DNA from: Nitrosomonas ureae
GTDB lineage: Bacteria; Pseudomonadota; Gammaproteobacteria; Burkholderiales; Nitrosomonadaceae
Direction of reading: 5' to 3'
DNA: 64,000 bases
Assembly: GCF_001455205.1 (NCBI RefSeq)
Contig: NZ_CP013341.1
Location: 1,860,001 to 1,924,000, forward strand
The notes beneath the pieces were generated by a model. That model was given only the letters and a program-made list of their open reading frames with translations. It had not been told where the DNA came from and did no database searches. Positions 28,411 through 37,673 of this stretch are shown in pieces. Made by a program: the position numbers and the translations under genes. How positions within the stretch are numbered: position 1 is the first letter of the stretch; the number at the start of each line of letters is the position of its first letter.

Positions 28411-29601
28411 ATGGCAAAGAGTAAATTTGAGCGGTCGAAGCCACATGTGAATGTTGGAACGATAGGGCACGTGGATCATGGTAAGACTACGCTTACGGCG
28501 GCAATTACGACGATATTGACGAAGAAGTTTGGTGGAGAAGCTAAGAGTTATGATCAAATTGACTCTGCACCGGAAGAACGTGCACGCGGAATAACCATAA
28601 ATACAGCTCATGTTGAATATGAGACGGATAAGCGTCATTATGCTCATGTGGATTGCCCGGGCCATGCGGATTACGTAAAGAATATGATTACTGGTGCGGC
28701 CCAAATGGATGGGGCGATATTGGTGGTATCTGCAGCCGATGGTCCGATGCCGCAGACGCGGGAACATATTTTGTTGGCGCGTCAAGTGGGTGTTCCTTAC
28801 ATTATTGTGTACATGAATAAAGCAGACATGGTTGATGATGCGGAGCTGATTGAATTGGTGGAGATGGAGATACGTGAACTGTTATCGAAATACGATTTTC
28901 CTGGTGATGATACGCCGATTATAGTTGGATCAGCGTTGAAAGCGCTTGAGGGGGACCAAAGTGATATTGGTGAGGCTTCCATTCTGAAATTAGCAGATGC
29001 GCTGGATAGCTATATTCCACAACCGGAGCGTGCTATTGATGGTGCCTTCATTATGCCGGTTGAAGATGTGTTTTCAATATCTGGTCGCGGAACGGTTGTA
29101 ACGGGTCGCGTAGAGAGAGGCATAATCAAAGTGGGTGAAGAGATCGAGATAGTAGGTCTCAAGCCGACACTAAAGACAGTATGCACAGGAGTTGAAATGT
29201 TTCGTAAGCTTCTGGACCAGGGGCAGGCAGGAGATAACGTGGGGATACTTCTGCGTGGCACGAAGCGTGAAGAGGTGGAGCGGGGTCAAGTATTGGCGAA
29301 ACCGGGCAGTATATCGCCCCATACTAAATTCACGGCGGAGATTTATGTATTAAGCAAGGAAGAAGGTGGAAGGCACACTCCGTTTTTTCCTGGCTATCGC
29401 CCACAGTTTTATTTTAGAACGACAGATGTGACGGGAGCGATAGAGTTGCCGGCGGGAACAGAGATGGTGATGCCTGGGGATAATGTTTCGGTAACGGTAA
29501 ACTTAATAGCACCAATTGCGATGGAAGACGGATTGCGTTTTGCGATACGTGAAGGTGGAAGAACCGTTGGTGCGGGCGTTGTTGCTAAAATTATTGAGTA
29601 A
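28411..29601 (+). CDS. tuf: Elongation factor Tu
   Basis: 396 residues, complete. GTP motifs GHVDHGKTT, DCPGHADY and NKADM are intact, as are domains 2 and 3. It delivers aminoacyl-tRNA to the ribosome. It closes the str cluster and is less AT-rich in wobble positions than the ribosomal protein genes that follow, possibly because of gene conversion with a second tuf copy elsewhere (inference). Confidence 0.97.
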   Translation: MAKSKFERSKPHVNVGTIGHVDHGKTTLTAAITTILTKKFGGEAKSYDQIDSAPEERARGITINTAHVEYETDKRHYAHVDCPGHADYVKNMITGAAQMDGAILVVSAADGPMPQTREHILLARQVGVPYIIVYMNKADMVDDAELIELVEMEIRELLSKYDFPGDDTPIIVGSALKALEGDQSDIGEASILKLADALDSYIPQPERAIDGAFIMPVEDVFSISGRGTVVTGRVERGIIKVGEEIEIVGLKPTLKTVCTGVEMFRKLLDQGQAGDNVGILLRGTKREEVERGQVLAKPGSISPHTKFTAEIYVLSKEEGGRHTPFFPGYRPQFYFRTTDVTGAIELPAGTEMVMPGDNVSVTVNLIAPIAMEDGLRFAIREGGRTVGAGVVAKIIE

Positions 29602-29679
29602 TATGAGAGAACGTAAGGAAAAATAAGTTCAATGTTTGGTGTATTTAAATATTGAATTTATTAACTCAGGAACGAGTGT

Positions 29680-29988
29680 ATGCAAAATCAAAAAATTAGA
29701 ATTCGTCTTAAAGCCTTCGATTATCGTTTGATAGATAAGTCGGCTATAGAAATTGTTGAGACAGCAAAGCGAACAGGGGCAGTAGTTAAGGGGCCAATCC
29801 CATTGCCAACAAAAATTGAGCGTTTTGATGTGTTGCGTTCACCTCATGTAAATAAGACTTCACGTGATCAGTTTGAAATTAGAACGCATTTAAGATTAAT
29901 GGATATAATAGATCCGACAGATAAAACAGTAGATGCGTTGATGAAGTTAGATTTGCCAGCAGGCGTTGATGTAGAGATAAAGCTATAA
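29680..29988 (+). CDS. rpsJ: 30S ribosomal protein S10
   Basis: 102 residues, usual length, with IRIRLKAFDYRLID at the start and the conserved GPIPLPTKIERFDVLRSPH loop. Besides its ribosomal place it is NusE of the antitermination complex. First gene of the S10 cluster, 78 bases after tuf; no separate promoter was evident. Confidence 0.97.
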   Translation: MQNQKIRIRLKAFDYRLIDKSAIEIVETAKRTGAVVKGPIPLPTKIERFDVLRSPHVNKTSRDQFEIRTHLRLMDIIDPTDKTVDALMKLDLPAGVDVEIKL

Positions 29989-30071
29989 ATGAAAATACAA
30001 TACTCATAATTTATTAATATATTTTTTATTTTAAGAAATTAAATAAGAACGCTCCTAGAAAGAGAGATGAA

Positions 30072-30719
30072 ATGAGTTTAGGATTAATTGGCCGTAAAAT
30101 TGGTATGATGCGAATTTTTGCAGAAAATGGAGATGCTTTTCCGGTAACGGTAATTGATGTTGCCAGTAATCGTATAACTCAAATAAAGAAAACTTCTTCT
30201 GATGGTTATTGTGCTGCTCAAGTATCTTTTGGTCAGAAAAAGATATCAAGAGTTAATAAACCAACAGCAGGCCATTGTGCTAAAGCTGGCGTAGTGGCTG
30301 GAAGTATTGTTAGAGAGTTTAGAGTAAAGAATGACTCCATTCTTGACCCACTTCAAAGCGGAATGGAAATTAAGAGCGATATATTTAAAGTAGGGCAGAA
30401 GGTTGATATATCCGGGGTTACGATAGGAAAAGGTTTTTCTGGTGCAATAAAGTTGCACAACTTCTCTTCTAATAGAGCAAGTCATGGTAATTCAAAAGCG
30501 CATAAAAAACCCGGCTCGATTGGTATGGCACAAGACCCAGGGCGTATTTTTCCAGGTAAACGTATGGCGGCACATATGGGAAATGTCAGAAGAACTATAC
30601 AAAATCTTGAGATATTACGAATTGATAGTGAAAGAAATTTGTTGTTAGTCAAAGGTGCAATTCCAGGATCAAAAGATGGATATGTAGTAGTTCGATCAAG
30701 CGTAAAAGAAAAAAAATAA
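30072..30719 (+). CDS. rplC: 50S ribosomal protein L3
   Basis: 215 residues, near the usual 209. MSLGLIGRKIGMMRIFAENG start and the HGNSKAHKKPGSIGMAQDPGRIFPGK-type loop reaching the peptidyl-transferase centre are intact. Good ribosome site AGAAAGAGAG just upstream. Rich in AGA and ATA codons. Confidence 0.97.
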   Translation: MSLGLIGRKIGMMRIFAENGDAFPVTVIDVASNRITQIKKTSSDGYCAAQVSFGQKKISRVNKPTAGHCAKAGVVAGSIVREFRVKNDSILDPLQSGMEIKSDIFKVGQKVDISGVTIGKGFSGAIKLHNFSSNRASHGNSKAHKKPGSIGMAQDPGRIFPGKRMAAHMGNVRRTIQNLEILRIDSERNLLLVKGAIPGSKDGYVVVRSSVKEKK

Positions 30720-30760
30720 ATTAATAAAAACAAAATATAAATAAGTAAGGTGAATGGGCA

Positions 30761-31381
30761 ATGAAAATAGAGCTTATTGGTAGTAACGATCAGAAAACAG
30801 CGAGCATAACTGTTTCTGATGAGCTTTTTATGAGAAATTATAACGAAGCGCTAGTTCATCAAGTTGTCACTTCATACTTATCTAACGCACGTTCTGCAAC
30901 TCGAGCACAAAAAAGTAGATCTGATATTGATAAGTCGACTCGTAAACCTTGGCGACAAAAAGGAACGGGCAGAGCTCGTGCTGGTATGACTTCAAGTCCT
31001 ATATGGCGTGGGGGTGGAAAAATTTTTCCTAATAGTTCTGGGGAAAATTTTAGGAAAAAATTGAATAAAAAAATGTACCGTGCTGGAATAAGTTCTATAT
31101 TGTCACAGCTAATTCGCGATAATAGACTGCTTGTTATTGAATCATTTTGCGTAGAATCGTATAAAACTAAAGCATTGTCTAAGAAATTAGAAGATCTTGG
31201 ATTGAGTAATGTGATGATTATTACTGGCCAGATTGATAATAATCTTTATTTATCATCGCGCAACATTCCAAATGTTGCTGTGGTTGAAGTAAACAATATA
31301 GATCCGATCAGTCTTTTAAAATTTAAGAAAACGCTTGTCACAAGTGATGGTTTGAAAAAAATAGAGGAGCTTCTTTCATGA
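30761..31381 (+). CDS. rplD: 50S ribosomal protein L4
   Basis: 206 residues. The extended loop WRQKGTGRARAGMTSSPIWRGGG that lines the exit tunnel is intact. In enterobacteria L4 represses the S10 operon; no evidence of that control can be read here. Its stop overlaps the rplW start (ATGA at 31378-31381). Confidence 0.97.
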   Translation: MKIELIGSNDQKTASITVSDELFMRNYNEALVHQVVTSYLSNARSATRAQKSRSDIDKSTRKPWRQKGTGRARAGMTSSPIWRGGGKIFPNSSGENFRKKLNKKMYRAGISSILSQLIRDNRLLVIESFCVESYKTKALSKKLEDLGLSNVMIITGQIDNNLYLSSRNIPNVAVVEVNNIDPISLLKFKKTLVTSDGLKKIEELLS

Positions 31382-31713
31382 GTAATCAGAATACCAATCA
31401 GGGGCATTTGTTAAAAATTATATTGGCACCTCATATTTCAGAAAAATCAACTTATCTGGGAGAGAAAAATAATCAAACTATATTTCGCGTGGCGAGAGAT
31501 GCTACTAAGCTGGAAATTAAGAGAGCTGTAGAGTTGTTATGGAAAGAACAAAAAATTGAAGTTAAAAAAGTTCAGACAATTAATGTAAAAGGAAAACAAA
31601 AGCGATTTGGGCGTTTTGTAGGAAAAAGATCTGATTGGAAAAAAGCTATTGTGAGTATTAAAAATGAGCAAGAGCTTAATTTTACAAATTTTGCGAATAT
31701 AGAGGCTAAGTAA
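31378..31713 (+). CDS. rplW: 50S ribosomal protein L23
   Basis: 111 residues, slightly longer than the usual 100 through a C-terminal extension. Contains LAPHISEKS and the VKTINVKGK-like loop (VQTINVKGKQKRFGRFVG). It lies at the exit tunnel, where trigger factor and SRP dock. Overlaps both rplD (ATGA) and rplB (TAATG), so translation is coupled. Confidence 0.96.
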   Translation: MSNQNTNQGHLLKIILAPHISEKSTYLGEKNNQTIFRVARDATKLEIKRAVELLWKEQKIEVKKVQTINVKGKQKRFGRFVGKRSDWKKAIVSIKNEQELNFTNFANIEAK

Positions 31714-32546
31714 TGCAACTTGTGAAATTAAAACCCACATCGCCTGGGCGCAGATCGGTTGTTAAGTTAATAAATAAAGAATTATACAAAGGAAGGCCTC
31801 ATAAAAGTTTACTTGAAAAGCAATCTAAAACCGCTGGCCGTAATCATCATGGACATATTACTACACGGCATCGTGGCGGAGGGCATAAACAGCACTATAG
31901 GGTGATCGATTTTAAGCGCAATAAAGATGATGTTATTGCTACGGTAGAACGTATTGAATATGATCCCAACAGATCAGCAAATATTGCTTTGGTATGTTAT
32001 GGCGATGGTGAAAGAAAATACATAATTGCGCCAAAAGGGTTGGTAGTAGGGATGAAAATTGGCAGTGGAAAACTGGCACAAATTAAGCTTGGTGATACTT
32101 TGTCACTACGCAATATACCAATGGGAACTATAGTTCACTGTGTCGAGTTGTTGCCTGGAAAAGGAGCTCAATTAGCTAGGTCCGCAGGTTCGTTTGTGCA
32201 ACTACAAGCTAGGGAAGGTAATTATGCGCAAATTAAACTGCGCTCAGGCGAAGTTCGTAAAGTGCACATTGATTGCAGGGCTACTATAGGCGAGGTAGGA
32301 AATGCGGAGCATAGTTTGAGGTCGATAGGTAAGGCCGGCGCAGTAAGATGGCGTGGAATTAGGCCCACTGTTCGAGGTGTGGCGATGAATCCCATAGATC
32401 ATCCTCATGGGGGTGGTGAAGGTAGAACGTCGGCAGGGAGACATCCAGTAAGTCCATGGGGAGTGCCAGCGAAGGGATATAGAACTCGTAAAAATAAAAG
32501 AACAAATGTGATGATAATTCGTCATCGTTATTCAAAGAAAGGTTAA
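31713..32546 (+). CDS. rplB: 50S ribosomal protein L2
   Basis: 277 residues. The peptidyl-transferase-centre motif DHPHGGGEGRTSAGRHPVSP and the N-terminal TTRHRGGGHKQHYR are intact. Starts within the TAATG overlap with rplW. Confidence 0.97.
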   Translation: MQLVKLKPTSPGRRSVVKLINKELYKGRPHKSLLEKQSKTAGRNHHGHITTRHRGGGHKQHYRVIDFKRNKDDVIATVERIEYDPNRSANIALVCYGDGERKYIIAPKGLVVGMKIGSGKLAQIKLGDTLSLRNIPMGTIVHCVELLPGKGAQLARSAGSFVQLQAREGNYAQIKLRSGEVRKVHIDCRATIGEVGNAEHSLRSIGKAGAVRWRGIRPTVRGVAMNPIDHPHGGGEGRTSAGRHPVSPWGVPAKGYRTRKNKRTNVMIIRHRYSKKG

Positions 32547-32550
32547 TTAG

Positions 32551-32832
32551 ATGCCGCGCTCAGTAAAGAAAGGACCATTCGTTGATGCTCATTTAGTTGC
32601 AAAAATTGAAAAAGCGCGAAATACGAATGATAAGCGCCCTATCAAAACATGGTCAAGGCGATCAACGATATTGCCTGATTTCATTGGATTAACAGTAGCA
32701 GTCCATAATGGAAAGCAACATATACCGATATTTGTTACCGAGAATATGGTAGGCCATAAATTTGGGGAATTCTCATTAACGCGTACTTTTAAAGGACATG
32801 CTGGTGATAAGAAAATTGTTACTAAGCGTTAG
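32551..32832 (+). CDS. rpsS: 30S ribosomal protein S19
   Basis: 93 residues. MPRSVKKGPFVDAHL start and VGHKFGEFSLTRTFKGH are intact. It pairs with S13 in the 30S head. Four bases after rplB. Confidence 0.97.
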   Translation: MPRSVKKGPFVDAHLVAKIEKARNTNDKRPIKTWSRRSTILPDFIGLTVAVHNGKQHIPIFVTENMVGHKFGEFSLTRTFKGHAGDKKIVTKR

Positions 32833-32841
32833 AATATAAAG

Positions 32842-33201
32842 ATGGAAACAATTGCTAAATTACGTGGTGCAAGAATCTCAGCGCAAAAATGCCGTCTTGT
32901 TGCCGATCAGATAAGAGGTGTAGCAGTAGACAAGGCGTTAAACATATTAACATTTACCCCTAAAAAGGGAGCAGAGCTAATACATAGACTACTAGAGTCT
33001 GCAATAGCTAATGCTGAACATAATGATGGTGCCGATATTGATGAGCTTAAGATTTTGTCAATTACGGTTGATCAAGGCACATCTATGAAGAGAACAAGTG
33101 CTCGAGCTAAGGGACGTGGAAATAAAATTGTAAAACCGACTTGCCATATATCGTTGACTTTGGGTGATGGTAGTGGCTCTACATATAAAGGCACTAACTG
33201 A
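32842..33201 (+). CDS. rplV: 50S ribosomal protein L22
   Basis: 119 residues, a little over the usual 110. Contains SAQKCRLVADQIRG and the beta-hairpin KRTSARAKGRGN that reaches the exit tunnel. The stop at 33199-33201 is one base before the rpsC start. Confidence 0.97.
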   Translation: METIAKLRGARISAQKCRLVADQIRGVAVDKALNILTFTPKKGAELIHRLLESAIANAEHNDGADIDELKILSITVDQGTSMKRTSARAKGRGNKIVKPTCHISLTLGDGSGSTYKGTN

Positions 33202-33202
33202 T

Positions 33203-34024
33203 ATGGGTCAAAAAATAAATCCGACTGGCTTTAGATTGTCTGTGCATAAAAATTGGTTATCAAGATGGTATGCGAATAGTAGTAATTTTGCAACTATGCT
33301 TAATGAAGATATAAAGGTTCGAACTTTTTTGGCAAATAGGCTTAAAAATGCATCTGTTGGTAAGATTTTGATAGAAAGACCTTCAAAAAACGCTAGAATT
33401 ACAATTTTTAGCTCTAGGCCAGGTGTCGTTATTGGTAAAAAAGGTGAGGATATTGAGATACTGCGTAGTGAACTACAAAAAAGAATGGGGGTTCCCGTTC
33501 ATGTAAATATAGAAGAAATTAGAAAACCTGAAATCGACGCGCAATTGATAGCTGATAATATTGCGCAGCAGTTAGAAAAAAGAATAATGTTTCGAAGAGC
33601 AATGAAACGTGCAATGCAAAATGCTATGAGGCTTGGTGCTCAAGGAATAAAAATCATGAGCTCTGGTAGATTGAATGGGATTGAGATTGCTCGTACTGAA
33701 TGGTATCGGGAAGGAAGGGTTCCGCTTCATACGTTAAGAGCAGACATTGATTATGGAACATCGGAAGCTAAAACTACTTATGGAATAATAGGTATTAAGG
33801 TATGGATTTTTAAGGGTGAATTACTTGGCAAAGGTGATCAAGTAAATCATTTAATTACAAATCCGAATTCAGAAAATGAAAAAAAGAAACACAATAAACG
33901 ATCTTCTTTATCACTCATAAATGCCTCAGGTTCAAAGAATGAGAAAAGTAATAATAAAGATTCTGCTGAATTAGAAGATAGTTCAACCTATATTGAGCAT
34001 ATTGAAAAAGTTGATAAGAAATGA
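33203..34024 (+). CDS. rpsC: 30S ribosomal protein S3 with an extended C-terminal tail
   Basis: 273 residues; E. coli S3 has 233. The KH domain with the VVIGKKGEDIE loop and the C-terminal domain (GRLNGIEIARTEWYREGRVPLHTLRADIDYG) are normal. From about residue 215 the protein runs into a low-complexity, Lys/Asn/Ser/Glu-rich tail that has no counterpart in the usual S3 core. ATG at 33203 (MGQKINPTGFR) is the family start; an upstream frame extension from 33164 overlaps rplV and is not used. Confidence 0.96.
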   Translation: MGQKINPTGFRLSVHKNWLSRWYANSSNFATMLNEDIKVRTFLANRLKNASVGKILIERPSKNARITIFSSRPGVVIGKKGEDIEILRSELQKRMGVPVHVNIEEIRKPEIDAQLIADNIAQQLEKRIMFRRAMKRAMQNAMRLGAQGIKIMSSGRLNGIEIARTEWYREGRVPLHTLRADIDYGTSEAKTTYGIIGIKVWIFKGELLGKGDQVNHLITNPNSENEKKKHNKRSSLSLINASGSKNEKSNNKDSAELEDSSTYIEHIEKVDKK

Positions 34025-34039
34025 ATTGTGGAGGAATAA

Positions 34040-34456
34040 ATGCTTCAGCCAGCTAGAACTAAATATAGAAAGCAGCAGAAAGGAAGAAATACAGGAATTG
34101 CTACGCGCGGGGCCAAAGTTAGTTTTGGGGAATTTGGTTTAAAAGCAATAGGAAGAGGTCGATTAACATCTCGCCAAATTGAGGCGGCTCGTAGAGCGAT
34201 GACAAGACATATCAAAAGAGGGGGAAGGATCTGGATTAGAATTTTTCCGGATAAACCGATTTCTCAAAAACCTGCTGAAGTTAGAATGGGTAACGGAAAA
34301 GGAAATCCAGAATATTATGTGGCTGAGATACAGCCTGGAAAAGTACTATACGAGATGGATGGTGTTACAGAAGAATTGGCGAAAGAGGCTTTTCGATTAG
34401 CTGCGGCTAAACTTCCAATTAGAACGACATTTACTATAAGGCAAATCGGTGGATAG
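34040..34456 (+). CDS. rplP: 50S ribosomal protein L16
   Basis: 138 residues, usual length. MLQPARTKYRKQQKGRN start; MGNGKGNPEYYVAEIQPGKVLYE is intact. GAGGA ribosome site upstream. Confidence 0.97.
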   Translation: MLQPARTKYRKQQKGRNTGIATRGAKVSFGEFGLKAIGRGRLTSRQIEAARRAMTRHIKRGGRIWIRIFPDKPISQKPAEVRMGNGKGNPEYYVAEIQPGKVLYEMDGVTEELAKEAFRLAAAKLPIRTTFTIRQIGG

Positions 34457-34458
34457 CA

Positions 34459-34659
34459 ATGAAGTCAATCGAACTGAAAGATAAGCAACTATCGGAATTA
34501 AATGTAGAACTTATTTCTTTGTTGAGAGCACAATTTGGACTACGAATGCAATTGGCAACACAGCAATTGTCGAATACAAAGAAATTAAAAATGATAAAAA
34601 GAGATATTGCCAGAGTAAAAACATTCATAACTCAGCGACAAAACAATTATGAAAAATGA
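34459..34659 (+). CDS. rpmC: 50S ribosomal protein L29
   Basis: 66 residues, two helices as usual (LNVELISLLRAQFGLRMQ). Its end overlaps the start of rpsQ by 11 bases. Confidence 0.96.
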   Translation: MKSIELKDKQLSELNVELISLLRAQFGLRMQLATQQLSNTKKLKMIKRDIARVKTFITQRQNNYEK

Positions 34660-34891
34660 TAAAAATCGCACTATAAGTGGAAAAGTTATTAGTGATAAGA
34701 TGGATAAGACTGTAACTGTTTTAATAGAACGTAAACTGATGCATCCTTTATATGGGAAATTTATCACGAGATCTAAGAAATATCATGCTCATGATGAAAT
34801 TAATCAATATTCTATAGGTGATATTGTTCTCTTGGAAGAGTGTCGGCCTTTATCTAAAACGAAAAATTGGAAAGTAATAGATAAAGTATAG
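34649..34891 (+). CDS. rpsQ: 30S ribosomal protein S17
   Basis: 80 residues. GKVISDKMDKTVTVLIERKLMHPLYGK is diagnostic. It is translated from a start inside rpmC, suggesting coupling. Confidence 0.97.
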   Translation: MKNDKNRTISGKVISDKMDKTVTVLIERKLMHPLYGKFITRSKKYHAHDEINQYSIGDIVLLEECRPLSKTKNWKVIDKV

Positions 34892-35070
34892 AAAAAGCAG
34901 AATAAACAAGTTCTATTGGTAATAAAAAATAAGATTATGTGATTCAATATTTGAGAATAATAAGTAAATACTATGATCATTTCTGTTAATTTGTGTATTG
35001 ATACAAATATTGATTACATAAAACTAGTATTTATATATCGAAAATAAAGTTTAATAAAAGTGAATAAAAA
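34892..35070. other. Gap between S10 and spc gene clusters
   Basis: 179 very AT-rich bases, the widest break in the ribosomal protein run. TTGATT at 35010-35015 with ATATAT at 35033-35038 (17-base spacing) could be a weak internal promoter for the spc cluster. No terminator hairpin is seen, so read-through from S10 is also likely. Confidence 0.35.
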
Positions 35071-35439
35071 ATGATCCAAATGCAATCAATATTACGAGTG
35101 GCAGATAATACGGGCGCTCGGTCAATTATGTGTATAAAAGTACTTGGCGGATCAAAAAGAAAGTATGCAGGGATAGGTGATATTATTAAAGTTAGTGTTA
35201 AAGATGCGGCGCCTAGGGGGAAAGTTAAAAAAGGCGAAGTATATAATGCGTTAGTGGTTAGAACAGCAAAAGGCGTTAGACGTAATGATGGTTCTTTATT
35301 AAAATTTGATGATAATGCTGCTGTATTACTTAATAATAAATTTGAACCGATTGGAACACGCATTTTCGGTCCAGTGACGCGCGAGTTGCGAAGTGTGCAT
35401 TTTATGAAGATCGTATCTCTAGCTCCAGAAGTATTATAG
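35071..35439 (+). CDS. rplN: 50S ribosomal protein L14
   Basis: 122 residues, normal. MIQMQSILRVADNTGAR start and GPVTRELR end region intact. First gene of the spc cluster. Confidence 0.97.
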   Translation: MIQMQSILRVADNTGARSIMCIKVLGGSKRKYAGIGDIIKVSVKDAAPRGKVKKGEVYNALVVRTAKGVRRNDGSLLKFDDNAAVLLNNKFEPIGTRIFGPVTRELRSVHFMKIVSLAPEVL

Positions 35440-35457
35440 CGACGGAAGGAAAATAGC

Positions 35458-35775
35458 ATGCAGAAATTAAGAAAAGGTGATGATGTGATAATTATTGCCG
35501 GTAAAGATAAAGGAAAAAGAGGAACTGTCCTTCATGTTGAAAGAAGTGATTATTTAATTGTTCAAGGTATAAATATGGTTAAGAAACATCAAAAACCAAA
35601 TCCGACTAATGGTACCTCAGGTGGTATAATAAGCAAAGAGATGCCGATACATGTTTCTAATGTCGCAATTTATAATTTTAATTCAAAGAAATCTGATAGA
35701 GTGGGATTTAAATTTAACTTAGATAATAATAAAGTACGCATATTTAAATCTAGTGGTGATTTGATTGAATCGTAA
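35458..35775 (+). CDS. rplX: 50S ribosomal protein L24
   Basis: 105 residues. KOW motif DDVIIIAGKDKGKRGTV near the N-terminus. Assembly initiator protein of the large subunit. Confidence 0.96.
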   Translation: MQKLRKGDDVIIIAGKDKGKRGTVLHVERSDYLIVQGINMVKKHQKPNPTNGTSGGIISKEMPIHVSNVAIYNFNSKKSDRVGFKFNLDNNKVRIFKSSGDLIES

Positions 35776-35793
35776 AGAGGAAGTAGGTTAAAT

Positions 35794-36333
35794 ATGGCTC
35801 GCTTACAAGAGTATTATAGAAATACGGTTGTGAAAAAATTAATGGAACAATTCAAGTACAATTCTGTCATGCAGGTTCCTAGTATAACTAAAGTTACATT
35901 AAATATTGGGCTTGGCGAGGCAACTGTTGACAAAAAGATAATTGAGAGCGCATTATCTGACATTAAAAAGATATCGGGTCAACAGCCGGTAATTACTAAA
36001 GCTAAGAAATCCATTGCTACATTTAAAGTGAGAAAGGATTATCCAATAGGATGTATGGTTACGTTGCGGCGAGTTAGAATGTACGAATTTCTTGATCGAT
36101 TGATAACAATTGCAATACCTAGGATAAGAGATTTTAGAGGAATTTCGAGCAAATCTTTCGATGGAAGAGGTAATTATAATATGGGCGTGAAAGAACAAAT
36201 CATATTCCCTGAGATAGATTATGATAAAATTGACAGTCTGAGGGGTATGAATATATCAATCACAACTACCGCTAAGAGTGATGCAGAAGCGAAAGCGTTA
36301 TTGACTGCTTTTAACTTTCCTTTTAAAAATTGA
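35794..36333 (+). CDS. rplE: 50S ribosomal protein L5
   Basis: 179 residues, same length as E. coli. KARKSIA-type segment (KAKKSIATFKVRKDYPIG) and PRIRDFRGISSKSFDGRGNYNMG are intact. Binds 5S rRNA. Confidence 0.97.
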   Translation: MARLQEYYRNTVVKKLMEQFKYNSVMQVPSITKVTLNIGLGEATVDKKIIESALSDIKKISGQQPVITKAKKSIATFKVRKDYPIGCMVTLRRVRMYEFLDRLITIAIPRIRDFRGISSKSFDGRGNYNMGVKEQIIFPEIDYDKIDSLRGMNISITTTAKSDAEAKALLTAFNFPFKN

Positions 36334-36340
36334 GATTAGA

Positions 36341-36646
36341 ATGGCAAAGCTTTCTATTATTAATAGAAATATAAAAAGATATAAAATTATACAAAAGTAT
36401 AATGAGAGAAGAGTAAATTTAAAGAAAATAATAAATGATTCTAAGCTAAGTGATGCGGAGCGTAATGAAGCTCATCTCGCATTACAAAAATTCCCGAGAG
36501 ACTCTAGTCCTGTTCGATTAAGGAACAGGTGTACGTTAACTGGTAGACCGCGGGGAGTGTACTCAAAATTTGGCTTAGGAAGAGGTAAGTTAAGAGATAT
36601 TGCAATGAGTGGAAAAATACCAGGGATAATAAAGGCGAGTTGGTGA
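36341..36646 (+). CDS. rpsN: 30S ribosomal protein S14 (zinc-free form)
   Basis: 101 residues, the long form without a zinc ribbon: only one cysteine, in LRNRCTLTGRPRG. SSPVRLRNR and KFGLGRGKLRDIA are conserved. Seven bases after rplE. Confidence 0.97.
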   Translation: MAKLSIINRNIKRYKIIQKYNERRVNLKKIINDSKLSDAERNEAHLALQKFPRDSSPVRLRNRCTLTGRPRGVYSKFGLGRGKLRDIAMSGKIPGIIKASW

Positions 36647-36722
36647 TGTGGAAATATTTTAGTTAATCAAAGCTTGTTCATTAGGTTTTATTAATATAAC
36701 TAATCGGTGGGTAAATATCATT

Positions 36723-37118
36723 ATGAGTATGAGTGATCCAATTGCTGATATGCTAACACGCATACGTAATGCACAATTGGCTAAAAAAAAATCTGTAATA
36801 ATGCCAAATTCTCGTATCAAGAAAGCAATAGCCATGGTTCTTAAAGATGAAGGGTATATTGAAAATTTTAATATTTTTGAAGAAGGTATTAAAACTAATT
36901 TAGAAGTTGAATTGAAATACTATTCGGGCGCTAGTGTGATTGAAAAGATATCGCGCGTCAGTAAACCTGGTCTAAGAATTTATAAATCTAGTAAAAACCT
37001 ACCAAACGTTATGAATGGATTGGGTGTTGCAATTATGTCAACCTCGAAAGGTGTAATGACCCAAAGAAAAGCGCAAATGCTTAGAGTTGGAGGAGAACTA
37101 TTATGTTATGTTGTTTAA
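36723..37118 (+). CDS. rpsH: 30S ribosomal protein S8
   Basis: 131 residues, normal. MSMSDPIADMLTRIRNAQ start; STSKGVMTQRKA near the end. In E. coli S8 controls the spc operon by binding near the rplE start; no such site was identified here. Confidence 0.97.
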   Translation: MSMSDPIADMLTRIRNAQLAKKKSVIMPNSRIKKAIAMVLKDEGYIENFNIFEEGIKTNLEVELKYYSGASVIEKISRVSKPGLRIYKSSKNLPNVMNGLGVAIMSTSKGVMTQRKAQMLRVGGELLCYVV

Positions 37119-37130
37119 AGGATATTTTAA

Positions 37131-37664
37131 ATGTCTCGTGTAAGTAAAAATCCTGTAGTCATTCCTTCCAGCGTGGAAGTAAGCTCTTCTGACATTGGCC
37201 TAACTGTTAAAGGTCCTTTAGGTGTTCTGCATCAAAAATTAACTAATAGTGTAATGTTGGAAGTGACTGGTAACGAGATTAGAGTGAAATGCGTATTAGA
37301 ATCTAAACAGGCTAATGCTATGTCGGGAACTATGAGATCGCTTATAGCTAATATGGTTCAAGGTGTGACCGTTGGATTTGAAAAAAAATTGCAACTAGTT
37401 GGGGTTGGTTATAGAGCGCAAGCAACTCAAGATAGAATTAATCTGGCGCTTGGCTTTTCGCATTCGATAGATTATATAATACCTGAAGGAATAAAAATTG
37501 AAACTCCGACACAAACGGAAATACATATTAAGGGAACAAATAAACAAATGGTTGGGCAAGTAGCTGCTGATTTACGGTCGTATAGAAAACCAGAGCCATA
37601 TAAAGGGAAAGGTATTCGTTACTCAAATGAGAGTATCATTCTTAAAGAAACGAAGAAGAAATAA
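37131..37664 (+). CDS. rplF: 50S ribosomal protein L6
   Basis: 177 residues, same as E. coli. Ends with the diagnostic PEPYKGKGIRYSNE segment. Twelve bases after rpsH. Confidence 0.97.
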   Translation: MSRVSKNPVVIPSSVEVSSSDIGLTVKGPLGVLHQKLTNSVMLEVTGNEIRVKCVLESKQANAMSGTMRSLIANMVQGVTVGFEKKLQLVGVGYRAQATQDRINLALGFSHSIDYIIPEGIKIETPTQTEIHIKGTNKQMVGQVAADLRSYRKPEPYKGKGIRYSNESIILKETKKK

Positions 37665-37673
37665 GTTAAGTAT

